Assembly: GCA_030374765.1 (NCBI GenBank) | Contig: JARGXX010000012.1 | Span: 62,001 to 126,000 of the forward strand | Reading direction: 5' to 3' | Source of the DNA: Agarophyton chilense | Taxonomy: Eukaryota > Rhodophyta > Florideophyceae > Gracilariales > Gracilariaceae | DNA: 64,000 nt | In this document: positions 21,169 to 31,830 of the stretch, one piece after another | How the letters are laid out: every line of letters starts with the position of its first letter | How positions within the stretch are numbered: the stretch's first letter is position 1 | Notes under the pieces: generated by a model | Database searches by the model: none | Seen by the model: the letters and a program-made list of their open reading frames with translations, nothing else | What the model was told of the DNA's origin: nothing | Position numbers and translations under genes: made by a program

Positions 21169-22793
21169 CTTAGAGTTTGACTTAGAGTTTGACTTTGTCC
21201 TCGACATGTCCTCACTACACTTTAATAATGTACTGTATACCTTACACTAAATCTTCCTAACGAGCCTTGACAACTGCATACTGGTATGTTGGAATTTGGG
21301 CTGGGATGACGTGTTATACAAACCAGATTATGCGTCCAGAATGACTATCTTGTCTGCTACTCTGACTAACATGCGATTTTTTCTCCAGTCAATATGTGGG
21401 TTGATATCTGAAAGCAATGATTTGCCTAGGACTATATTACAAAAGATCAAGTCTACCTCATAATGTTTTATTGAAAAACATGCTTCGCCAATTTTTAGAG
21501 ATAATACACTAGAACTGATGTTCATAGGAACAAGAGTTCCATTCCACAGTTCATCTCGAAGGTCTTTCTTACTTAATTGCAGATGACATCTCTCTACAAA
21601 TTCTTTTCACATTATGCTCTCATCACATCCACTGTCTCTAAGAATTTCACACTTTTGCGACTTCTTACTTTCTGCTATTTCTTTGAACCGCAGTAACGAT
21701 TGTACTTTTGACATATTGCTTTTATTCACTGAAAAGGTGCATAACCTAGTTCTTTTGTTTTCTTTACAACTGTTGTTCTTGTTTGACCTTATTTATTGTA
21801 ATTTATGTTTTTTCCGTTCTTGGATTTGTTCCAGTTTATTATTACTAGAGGCAACTGTTGGCGCTAATAATGGCTTCAAGAGCACATTACTTAGTTTTTT
21901 GGCTTCTGAAACCGACTGCCTTTGAAGTGGTTCCCCGTAATACAATCATTCTTACTACGAAGAAAGCATTAAAGATTCTGTAAAACCCGTTTCTTTTCAA
22001 CTTCTTTTATATAAGGATACCGTGTTGTATTGATATTACCTATCTGCATTGGTGTAGGGCCTTGACTGCCTTATTAGCTACTTACAAAACGGAGACTGCT
22101 TCAGTTATCGGTTCGGAATAAACTGTCTAACTTTTCAGCTATTTCCATTGCTTCATGAATGGTAGACGGTTCAGGTCTTACGACTTCAACCCGAGTTCTT
22201 GCTCTCAGGTTTTGACTATAATGATATAGCTGTTCCGAATTTGTCATTGTAGGGACTTTTAGTAACCATTTGATAAATTCCTGGTGATAAGATCGTACGC
22301 TGCTAAACTTTTTTGATTTCTTTAACTCACTTAAACGCTTTCTAGCAGTACTTTCTCTTTTTACTGGTTCAAAGTATTGTAACAGCTTATCTTTAAGTAT
22401 TTGGTACGATTCCTGTTGCTCATTATTTATAGTGATCAGCTCGTACCACTGTAGTGCATCAAGAGTCATACAACTTACTGCATATTTGATCTTCAGTTCA
22501 GCAGTTGAAGGTTTTCTCATACTTTTAAAGAAATGTCCTAGCCTTTTTCTCCAACTACGAACTCCTGTCCCATAGAAATTGTCTGGTCTGCCAATCTATA
22601 ATGTCGTACTAAGACTCCGAGCAATAGTTAAATTGAAAAAAGCTTGGTTAGCATTATTCAACTTCTGCTGCATTCCAGCAACTGGTTGTCTTACTGCTTT
22701 AATTGCTCGTCGACTTTGTTGAAATGTTTCGGCATTTGAGCTAGTCATTATGAAATAGTTTTAAACGACGATACTTGTAATAATATATTGAAA
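21169..22793 (-). mobile_element. Gag-protease fragment of a second gypsy family (copy 1)
   Basis: On the minus strand, the frame 22101-22520 has a retrotransposon gag pattern (LDALQWYELITINNEQQ, then RLSELKKSKKFSSVRSYHQEF), and more gag lies upstream to about 22748. The frame 21328-21525 carries a retropepsin end: FCNIVLGKSLLSDINPHID. No RT is visible. The 3' side abuts the LTR of element A, so A either inserted here or was joined here. A nearly identical copy lies at 62840-64000. Fossil, truncated. Confidence 0.78.
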
Positions 22794-23397
22794 GCAGAGA
22801 CAATTGTTTTACACAAATTTATTCTAAATCACTGACGTTTGGGTTTTAGATAACTGATCACCTGGCTAATTGTCTAAAAGATTTCTCTAAGAGCTCTGGG
22901 TACTCTTTATAAATTCTTACCATTCACGATTTTGACAGCGTGTGTGTGAAAATGAATAAGGGGGTGTACCGAGACTCCCCCTGAACCACCTCGCCCGCCC
23001 TTCCACATGCGGCCCTGGACCACAAATTTGTAGCCAACGGGTGTCCAAGGAGGGAGGAGGGGCTGTTTTGGGACACCCCCTGAGCAGCTCATCCTCAGAT
23101 CTCCCGAAATATCTTCGTAGGATATCGCGGGAGCCCAAGACTGCGCGCCACAAACAGTCCGAAGTATGGCCGAAACATAAATGGTAATGGAAAAGATGTG
23201 ATACTAATGATATGTAAATGGATTGTGATCGAGTTAATAATGGTAAAGTGGTGCATTCAAGAAGCGGCATACTGCACGAGAATTAAGGTGGGGATCTGGT
23301 GGATGTTTCATGTGCACGTGCAGCTTCGTGATCGAATAAAAAAATGAGAGACAGCCAAGAAGAAGCTGTCGAAAGGACGTGGCGCTCAAGAGTGACT
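22794..23397. other. Gene-free stretch
   Basis: The left half is AT-rich and may be the leader of the gag fragment to its left. A GC-rich patch at about 22965-23170 contains short open frames on the minus strand without recognisable content. No LTR ends or RNA gene are seen. Confidence 0.4.
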
Positions 23398-24513
23398 TTA
23401 ACCGACTGCAGTAAGCCGATGGTCTCCTCGACGGAGATCGTCACGATCACGGGTACAGAACACTGTCACTGATGCGAACTGTCGTACCAAACTGTCCCTG
23501 GGTTTACTATCCTCATCTCTGTTTAATCTAAGTTGATAAACAAGACATTTCTGCCACATATCCAAGAATTGAAAGGGCATGGGCCATATTCAAGTGTCGA
23601 CAAAGCTCTGCTTTAGTTTGAATGCAATACTGTCGTTGCTATAAAAACCGGTCCTGAGCAAAAAGTCTTTGCCCACCCTCGTTTTCTCCTTAAATGTTTT
23701 GTTGATGTGTGAGTCGCAGTGTTAGAGGAAGTAGGAAGTCTTTGCGGGAAGTTTTAAAATGGTAACGTTCCGAAATTAGCAATACAGAATCAACACATGC
23801 CTATTACGGGAACTGTGTCCGTCTGATAGAAAAAAACCTACTTTACTCACATCGAGGTTTTTGCAACAGAACGTATTGATATGTGCTACCAGATCCGGTA
23901 TGAGTTGCATGGTCATAGACCCTTTTTTCGAGCACACAATTTGGCTATCAATGGGTAGACATTGGGAAGATGCCATTCAATTGAGACTGCTTGCGAGCTT
24001 CGGTTTCAGGTGTTTGGCCACGTAAAGCTTCCATCGTGGAAAACCCTTTTTGCTGTCACTGACAAAGAAAGAGAGAGCGACAAAACCCGACGCGGAGGCG
24101 GAAAAAACGGCCGTTACATGGACACCGTTATCTTTCAAGTTATGGCGTCTGCCTCCGAGGTTTGATATTGAACATGTTAGAACTCTTATTTGCTTTCCGT
24201 AGGTCGCACTCACCTATTTCGCCAAGGTTTTTAACTTGGTTTGGGTCTTCAAATATTGGTGCTGATGATCCAAGAATGTCCAGACGTGGCTAGAGTTTTC
24301 ACGGCCGAAGTACTTATGTTTGTGATTCTCTGCCCTTCTGTGTGTTAATTGAAAATGCCGGGCAACAAAGGACAGGCATATATCACCATAAGGTATTGGG
24401 TTCTTGTAACTTTTTCGCCCATCGTTTGTGATTTGGCCCATACATTGCTTTGGGTAGTCAATTTCGAAGGAAAACCCACGTTCTGCTGTGTATTGTGCAT
24501 GGTGGACCACCAT
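23398..24513 (-). pseudogene. Decayed DDE-type (DDE_1/pogo-like) transposase
   Basis: Three minus-strand frames in a row (24214-24513, 23977-24213, 23776-23976) look like one decayed gene. The last contains KGSMTMQLIPDLVAHIN followed by GFFLSDGHSSRN. That resembles the segment of DDE_1 (pogo/Tigger-like) transposases with a G-S-M-T, a hydrophobic helix and then a D-G/N-H-S-S block carrying the second catalytic aspartate. Downstream the similarity is lost, and the frame at 23398-23580 is unassigned. No terminal inverted repeats were found. A domesticated relative is possible but the stops argue for a pseudogene. Confidence 0.45.
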
Positions 24514-25199
24514 AGTTCCTTCTGTCTCCGTCAGGATTGTTGGGCGATCTAGGGAGTGTTTTATGGGGTGGAGAAGCTTTGTTAGGTTTGTGGCATTGTT
24601 CGTTTTCCACGCTCTACGAATGCGGTGTGCGTTTCTTGAACACAGCCTACATATGCTCAGGACGTTTGCAACTGTTTATCCCTGCTTAAGAAGTCGAAGA
24701 ACTTCCTGTTAGGGTGCCTCTTCTTGGACTTTCTTTTCTGCACTTCGTTTTCTGTGCGCAGTTTTGCTTCGCATCGACTCGAGCATTTTGAAATGTCTAA
24801 GGAGACTAGGCCGTTACTTTCTCGAGACTGTGCGGAGTGGACCTAGACGAAGAGCGCTGTGTCTAATGGGAGTGAAGGATAATGATGAGCTCGACAGAAG
24901 GGTAGTCTGGCCTTCTGTCAAATATAGCCAATTGTCAAGTTAAGCCGACGGTAGGGTTAAACTTATCAAGTACTTTAGTTTGTTAAACAGAAGCGGCTGT
25001 TTTTTATCTCCAAAAGAGATTTATTGAAGTCAAAGATCCGCTCGGATATTATGTGTTTCAAAAGTATATCCCTTACAACAAAATAATTTCGAAAATTAGC
25101 TTTTTGAATACAGTATATCTAGTTAAAGCAAAACAAGAAATGGTTGAATTCAAAATCATTTTTCATGCACATAATTTTGATTGAATTAAAGTTTCTGCA
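24514..25199. other. Gene-free stretch
   Basis: No convincing coding region is seen. Composition shifts from mixed to strongly AT-rich at about 24.95 kb, which may mark the outer end of the Tc1-like element to the right. Confidence 0.4.
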
Positions 25200-26020
25200 A
25201 CGCATTTTTGGTTGTTTATTCTCGCAGATATCTCAACGACACATACAAAACATATTGAAATTGATTAAAGAAAAGGATCAAAAGAATCAAAAGTTATTTC
25301 GTCCCAGCAATCCTTAATACAATTTCCAATTCAAATCCTTTACCCAGTTTTCCTTCTTCCGACTGAACCATCCTATTCAGCATTCCCCTTTTTTTTCAAA
25401 AGGGTTAAGATCAGAAGAGCGTGTTGGGCTTTAAATTACAGTTATACTTAAAGTATTAAACCACTGCTTGACAGTAGTTGACTTTTGTCTCGGTGCACTA
25501 TCTTATTGAAATATAGAATCTTTGCCCAAAATGCAGTATGAAAAAGGAGTAAATGGTTTTGAAATACTTCAAAATACTGTTCTGACGCCATTATTGTCGC
25601 AATAAAAATAAATTTTAGTCTTTCTTTTGTTAGATATTTTAACTAAAATAATAAATGAGCCCCCATAAGAGTTTCTTCATAAAAATATACTTTTTATTTC
25701 GTAAGATCGTACCAATAAATTTGTAGCAATCTGATCGGTCTAGGTTGACCTTTTTTTGTCCAGAAAGCATAAATATGTTTTATTAAGTTTCTTAAACCTA
25801 TTTATGACAACATTACATTCGATTCTTCTTATTATGTTATTTGAGAAAAAGGATTTCACATTTTCGAATGTCGAAAAAGGTTTGAAGCTACACTTACTGC
25901 CATATTTTAGATAGTTAATTGCTCAAGTTGAGATTTTTTGAAATGTTTTGTATGACGCGGTATTGCGGCATCGCTGGCGTTTTATTCAATTTTTTTCGGC
26001 ATTTAAGAAAAAGAAGGACG
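25200..26020 (-). pseudogene. Tc1/mariner transposase remnant
   Basis: Read on the minus strand, AT-rich DNA shows ordered Tc1/mariner transposase fragments in changing frames. Near 25.7 kb is VNLDRSDCYKF followed by a KKYIFMKKLLWG-type patch. Near 25.6 kb is MASEQYFEVFQNHLL. Near 25.5 kb is a patch equivalent to the Q-D-N-A-P block, with KQWFNTLSIT. Near 25.4 kb is SSDLNPFEK, equivalent to S-P-D-L-N-P-I-E, and near 25.27 kb is KDCWDEITFDSFD. Multiple stops and frame changes show it is dead. A start with MPKKIE near 26.0 kb is possible. Terminal inverted repeats could not be paired. Confidence 0.75.
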
Positions 26021-27662
26021 TCCTGTAGAACGCTTAATTCTATAAAACGTAAGATTTTGGATTACAAAAGGTAAATGGGTAAAATATATGAAAAGTATTC
26101 TTTAATGGTTTTGTTTATTGTGTTTTCATAACTTTATACGTTGTTTTTATAATATAAATATATGCTATAAGTAAGATCATTATATAAAATTCCTTATAGT
26201 TTTTAAGTCACGTTTTAGTTTTGGATCATTTTTTCTGGATTCATTTCTTCTTGGTCTGAGCGAATGATTCGCGCCGTTTCGTGGCGTGTCAGACGGATTC
26301 CACGAGCCATAATAGAGTTCTATACAAGCGTTGTATACACAGATTGTATACCGGGCAAGAATATTAGGAGTAGCGAGCTATTGTACGAGCCTCTGTAAGT
26401 CGTCTGTCAGCATGCCAAACGTCGGGCAGTTCGCCGGCGTTGCAACATCTCTAACGTTTACTGAATGAGCGGCGCGCCCAGCGCGAGAAACTTCTCCTGT
26501 ATGTCTGTTTCTCCACACGTTTGCTTCCTTTCACTACTAGGCATGTCAGTATTTCTGTTTTCTCTTTTATTTTTCTTTGCTACACTCCTTTCGAAAATAT
26601 GCTCGCAATAGGCGAACGTTTTTCAACTTCAGTAAACCAATGATTGATCTTAATAAAGTATATCTTTTTGAATCACTGTTTTGGAGAAGGTTTTATTTGC
26701 CGAACAATGTGTTCTACAGTACACGAAATGCCGTTTTTGGCGCGGTTTTTATCGCGCAAATTGAGTGCGCAGGTATGAGAGCCTGTAACTCAATGCGCCC
26801 AACGAAGGCTGAGACGAATGGAATTGAGCCAGAGGTAAAACTGTACGATGTAAACTGGAGTCAATCAGATGGTTCCCTATCCTACCGAACTCGCCGCCGC
26901 GGCGCGCTTAAGTAGGGAAGTAAACCAGCCTGCTAACTACCAAAAGTATAACCCTGACATGCTTCTAGAGCTTCTAGAGAGTCTTGAACAATCTTGAGTA
27001 GTAAATCTTGGGCGACAGCTTAACAGGGGAAACTTTTTTTAAGTGTCCCGAACATTTACGAAAGGTTTGAGATGCCTTTTTTGCACGAGCTGTTAAAAGT
27101 GAGAATGATAGTACAGTACCACCCAATGGTACCAATTACTATACACAGGAAGCACACAAATCTTACGAGACTGTATTCCACACGAAATACAGGGTGTTCT
27201 GTAAAACAGTAGAGTGTCCAGGACCAGAGAATGCTGCTGTATTCGCGCTCAGACGGATTTGTGAGGCTGGAATAAATGCGTGAGTGTGTGCCGGAGCCTC
27301 CTTAAATCGCTCAAAGTTACGAAGAGTAACATTAATAATATATGGAGGCTTTGCTTTGTTTTAAGGCTAGAATCGAAGGTGAGAAATCTCTATCAAAGAA
27401 AGGACCAAGTCAACACAGACTCATTTTCGAGAGGCCACTTCTACCGAAGCACCACCTACCAAGAAAGAAAGCAACCAACTTTCTTTTTCGTTCTTATGGC
27501 GGTGTGTCTCCGCTACACCCTTGGTCTCAGAGTTTTTCCCAACTTTCTTTGTATTATCTCAAGGTTCCGTTTCCTTTGTATTGGGGACTGGCTTGATTGT
27601 TTTTTTATTCATTTTCAAGTTTTCGTCTTTTGGGCTGGTAATCTCAAATTAATTGATTTTGT
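26021..27662. other. Gene-free stretch with unassigned open frames
   Basis: Up to about 26.2 kb the sequence is AT-rich and probably the flank of the Tc1-like remnant. A frame at 26577-26915 (112 residues) has no recognisable content. A short direct duplication GAGCTTCTAGAG lies near 26965-26985. The right part should include the leader or LTR of the gag-bearing element that follows, but no LTR pair is present to define it. Confidence 0.35.
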
Positions 27663-29604
27663 TTGGCTTTTGGCTTTGAGTTCACACCTTATGATTGTCG
27701 TCATCCGATGCCGCACACGACACCCAAACCGCGCTTTCATGGTGCTCTCGCGGAGGCATGCGTGCCTTCGAAAACATTGCTGTCACAAGTTTCGATGGCT
27801 CATCTGTCGACGTTCCCAAGTTCTTTTTCTGTTATAACAATGTCACTATGCGTGACGAGTCTGGTGAAGATCGTGCTCTGGACCTTTTTAGGTTCCTCGA
27901 AGGCAATGAATTCGAATTTTATTATGATTATTTCGCTTCCAAGAGTGATCTAATCTCAGAGTCCTTCGAAAATGACCTAATGAAGTCTGTCTTCTTGGAG
28001 CGTTTCGGTTCTTCCGAGGAACCAGAAGAACACATCCGCCAGGCCGTTTCCTGTTGTCTCGATCACGGGGATCGGTTGAGTTTCCTTAAGCACATGGATT
28101 CCTGCTTCAAGAAAGTGGGATTCGATACAAAAGCCAAGTTCGGTGTGCTGCGTAAGGCGATAGTGGAGTTTACCGATCTGGTCTTTTTTGTTATTTTTCG
28201 TGGTGCGAGAGATTGCGATTCGTCGAAAAAGTTGGTGAAGTATTTTATGGCTCTCAAGATTATCTAAAGCTCTAATGGGGCGCTTCACGTCTTTTCTTCT
28301 TCGAAAATCGTTCTTGAAAGGGATACGCCGGCTTCGCAACCTGTCCCAAATTCTCTGGAGGACAAGATGGATCGTTTCCCTAGTCCTTTGGCTGAACTTT
28401 CACTTGACATTAAGAAGAATCAAACGCCCGCCTACAGAGCTAAGGTCAAGCATGTTTCCTTCAATTATCTCCAGCCTGTTCATTACGCACATCGATGCAA
28501 TCTAAATACTCAAATTGAAAGCAGATGTGGCAGCTGTGGAAAAGTGGGGCATTCGGTGGCCACTTGTTGGAAGCGCTGCCCTGAGTTTGGTAAAATTGTT
28601 GCTTTTGGAGATGCAAGGGTCGTATCTGCAGCCGAACTTCAGTTGCGGGGGCGTTGTCTATATGCGGTCCCGTCGAAGCAGGCATCACTTTCGAAGCCCC
28701 AGGAAAATCAGGATGCAGTCGTTTACGGGGAGAAGTTCGAGCCATTTAATATGTCTAAAAGGACCGCTGATGGAACTCATGTGCGGAAGCAAGCCCGTAT
28801 TGACGACATGATGAGTGTTCCGTCTTTACTGAATGATTCCATACAGCCCACGATGGAAGTTTGGAAGCCTTTCAGACAATCTATGGCACGAGGAAGCGGG
28901 AAGCCGCGGAAGACTCCATCTGAGAAAACCCCTAGCAAGTCATTGTTTGTAGAGCACTCTAGCAAGTACGATATTTCAAAAGAGTGGGCCAACGCGTTGT
29001 TTGGGATATCATTTAGGCAGCTTATTCAGGTAGATTCCGATGAAGCAAAGAAATAAATGCGTCGCATTCTATCTGGAACAGCTTCTACTAGGCGAGTCAA
29101 CTATGCCGAAGAATAAGTGAAGCCCAAGATTCTAAAGATGGTGCCAGTAAAAGTATACGGACATCGTTCACAGGCTCTTTCGGACTGTGGTCTTATTACG
29201 AATATCATGTCAGCTAAGCACTCTGAAGAGGTTCTCCTGCAATTGAAGCCAATTGGAAAGAAGATAACCGTAGCAGATTGAAAGGATGCTGTTGTTTATG
29301 GAGTCTTGTCGGAAACTCTAGTACAGTTCGGAGTTTTTCTAGTCTTTCTAGACTTCTTTGTTGTTGGAGGAACGCCATTTGATGTCATCATAGGGTTTTC
29401 AGCACTGGAAACCATCCAGACCTGTCTTAACCTTGCGAGGCATGAATTGAAGATGACCATTGAAGGTAAGCCGATAACCCTAGGCCTTGCCTACGAGAGG
29501 GCGGGTCTCAAAAAGTTCACGCTTCTATCCGACACCGATAGTGAAGAGTTCATCTCCGACTCTGAAGTTATTCCATCCGAATCAAAAAGAAATAGGATGG
29601 TTTC
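27663..29604 (+). mobile_element. Gag-protease fossil of a third LTR-element family
   Basis: Plus-strand frames 27695-28267 and 28367-29056 read as a gag. The first is a capsid-like helical region with ERFGSSEEPEEHIRQAV. The second carries a perfect zinc knuckle CGSCGKVGHSVATC (C-x2-C-x4-H-x4-C). The frame 29306-29611 contains a retropepsin end (GGTPFDVIIGFSALETIQ). A solo LTR interrupts the element at 29605. The region beyond it (30256-30986) may continue it, but I see no RT. Fossil with several breaks. Confidence 0.75.
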
Positions 29605-30255
29605 TGTATGATTCTGCACTGTCGGAATGCCGATGGAAGGTTTTTTGGCTAAGTATAATGATACTAATAAGTGAGTGCAACGGATAGGATGAAGTTATGA
29701 AGCGGCACCCCGCAGATAGTCCGTGAGGTGGTATGTTACACGGGGGATCTCGATCTCCAACGGCGCATCCGACTCGACCCTTTGTAGGGAAATACCGTAT
29801 TGGCAACGGCGCATATAGTGGGTAGCCACGTGGCATTCAGGCCTGCCCTTCGTGGGCGGACGCCCATATAGAGCTAATTATCCCGTACTGTTGAGGGGTT
29901 AATTGGATAACCAAGTTTCTATCTAGATAATATTATGTGCGGCCTTCACCCCTGTGCACGGTACTTAAGGCACAGAGAAGAGCGCCGACTCCAAAGTAAA
30001 GGAGACAAAAAACGGGTTCACAACTGAATTTTTCCTTGTTCAGGGTTTCTAAACCGGAGATCCGGACAAGCTACAACAAGTAGTTGTCCGTTTCATAGTA
30101 CCAACCACCCTGATTGGCGATTGGGGCCTTACAATCCCCACTTTAGCTCGCTAGTGTTGTGCTCTATTCCATCTTCCCCTTAGCCGCAAGCACCCGTTCT
30201 GCAGTCCCGAACACTGTCGCAAGAGTTTTCTCTCTCCGTTAGAGCCAATACTACA
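29605..30255 (+). repeat. Solo LTR, family F (copy 1)
   Basis: The 651-bp block starts TGTATGATTCTGC and ends CAATACTACA, giving TGTA...TACA inverted ends. A clearly homologous copy lies in the opposite orientation at 48036-48654, which fixes both ends. The flanking 5-mers are GTTTC and GTTTT, a near match consistent with an aged target duplication. It interrupts the gag-protease fossil. No internal region is attached. Confidence 0.75.
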
Positions 30256-31012
30256 GTTTTATCGTCACTATCTTGGATAAATAGCACGAGTAGTCGTATT
30301 ATCCAGAAACGTCCGATGTTGCTCTGATGATTGAACACATGAATGATTACACCGCCAACCCGGTCATTGATGGTTCGAAATAAAAAAATGGTTCTAGTAC
30401 CTGCAGAAGTGAGGCGTGCAAAGTTCAGAGTAGGCAAGACGTCTTTGAAGAGTCCACGATTTTTGGCGTTGTGCAAAAGATCACGGTTTACGTCGAAGAA
30501 GACCGTCCAGCGATCTTGGACGGTGCGGATATACCAGCCTTAGTTACCGAAAATATCGAAGAAGTAAGGTCCGACGATGGGGACCAAACACCCGAAGAAA
30601 TCTATGTGCCGGGGGTTCCATTGTATCGAGATCCTATCTTAACCATATCCACTTGAGACGAAGTTCTTGTTCTTCTGACGGATGATGGAGTACCGATCAG
30701 TGATTTGTTTGCGCTTCAAGTGCAAGTTTGATACCCGGTGCCCGACCCGGCTCATCCCCCGCAACTTGGAACATACAATCTTCCATATAACCGTAATGGG
30801 ATCCTGGAGATGGACGATGACAGCAAATGTATTATCTTTTTCCACCAAGAACTTCCGCAGAAAGGGTATCCGGCGGGACCACCTGTGCCATCTCTCGAGC
30901 CAGCAAGACTTGGAGGTGAAAAAGAGTATCGACCCAAGACGGAGGAGGATGCAAAAGCTGCATACTTGGCAAAGAGATTGCCATGAGGGGCTGAACCAAA
31001 TGCTCAGCATTC
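30256..31012 (+). other. Unassigned stretch, possibly element-derived
   Basis: Frames at 30471-30656 (acidic) and 30738-30986 (starting MPDPAHPPQLGTY) have no domain that I recognise. They could belong to the interrupted gag-protease element or to the 5' part of the Harbinger-like remnant that follows. No independent support for a host gene. Confidence 0.3.
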
Positions 31013-31417
31013 ATAGACGAGACGGTGATTGGTATTGCTCGTCCAAAAGGACATAAGCGACAGCGTGTTATGTACGACAGGCATAAACGAAAACATGCTC
31101 TCAAGTACCAGGCTGTAAAAATTTCTGACGGGTTAATTCTACATGCTTGCGGCTCAATGGAACGACGTCGGGACGACTGGACGTTGTACGTTAGAAGTGA
31201 CTTGGGCGATGCCTTTTCCACTACACTGCAGGTGAGGGACACAAGGTATTGCATACATAGGGATTCAGGGTACAACCGCCGTTGGTATTTAGAGGTCCCT
31301 TTCCAAGGAGCATCGTTAAACGCAGCTCAGAGAGCGTTCAACAAGGCCATGTCGTCGACAAGGTGTCATACAATCACCTCTGGGGCATGCTACTGTCTTG
31401 TCTCGGGATCGTGGTGA
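31013..31417 (+). pseudogene. PIF/Harbinger (DDE_Tnp_4) transposase remnant
   Basis: The frame opens with FIDETVIGIARP, matching the F-I-D-G-T block that holds the first catalytic aspartate. MYDRHKRKHALKYQAVKISDG follows closely and matches the usual Y-x-H-K-R-x-H-x-L-K-F-Q-S-V region. IHRDSGYN then corresponds to the G-D-x-x-Y block with the second aspartate, and NAAQRAFNKAMSSTR to the Q-x-A-F-N-x-x-M-S-x-x-R helix. The expected V-E-W-A-F-G block with the third acidic residue is not found in frame, and the N-terminal helix-turn-helix part is missing. The copy is truncated at both ends and presumably inactive. Confidence 0.8.
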
Positions 31418-31830
31418 CGCTCAACCTTAGAAGGTAGACGTAATAAACCTCGATGATAACAGAGCACCGTGAAAACCCCCAGGGGCAAACGGCGGGGCAA
31501 CTAGCCTATACCGTGTAGGTGAACGATGGTAGGCGTCGACGCGCGGGAAAGCCTGTGTGGTAGTTGAGAAACTATGAACCAAAAAGTATAATCGTGACCC
31601 AAGTGGTGCTTTTCTTTATCAGATTAGGATGGGGGAGGTGAAGTTCCCTATATGCTGTGGACTGCACTCTCCAGATCACCCGGGAGGTGCCAGCAAGGCA
31701 CGGCCTCTGACCCAGTGTCAGAGACCTGTCCAGCACTGGCTACAGTGCCAGGTGGCCACTCCACTACTGTACTAAAAAAATCATAATTACAATTACAATT
31801 ACTAACAATTACTCAACCAGAAGGTACATG
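31418..31830 (+). repeat. Possible 3' tail of a non-LTR element
   Basis: The stretch has no open frame. It ends in ACTGTACTAAAAAAATC followed by a short AATTAC-type tandem (about 31775-31815). A gene-free block ending in a short tandem tail is typical of LINE or SINE 3' ends. No reverse transcriptase is attached, so the assignment is weak. Confidence 0.25.

Noticed and set aside
31470-31540. Piece of 28S rRNA, suggested by GGCAAACGGCGGGGCAACTA
   Set aside because: The match to the conserved GGTAAACGGCGGGAGTAACTA stretch is short and the flanks show no rRNA sequence.
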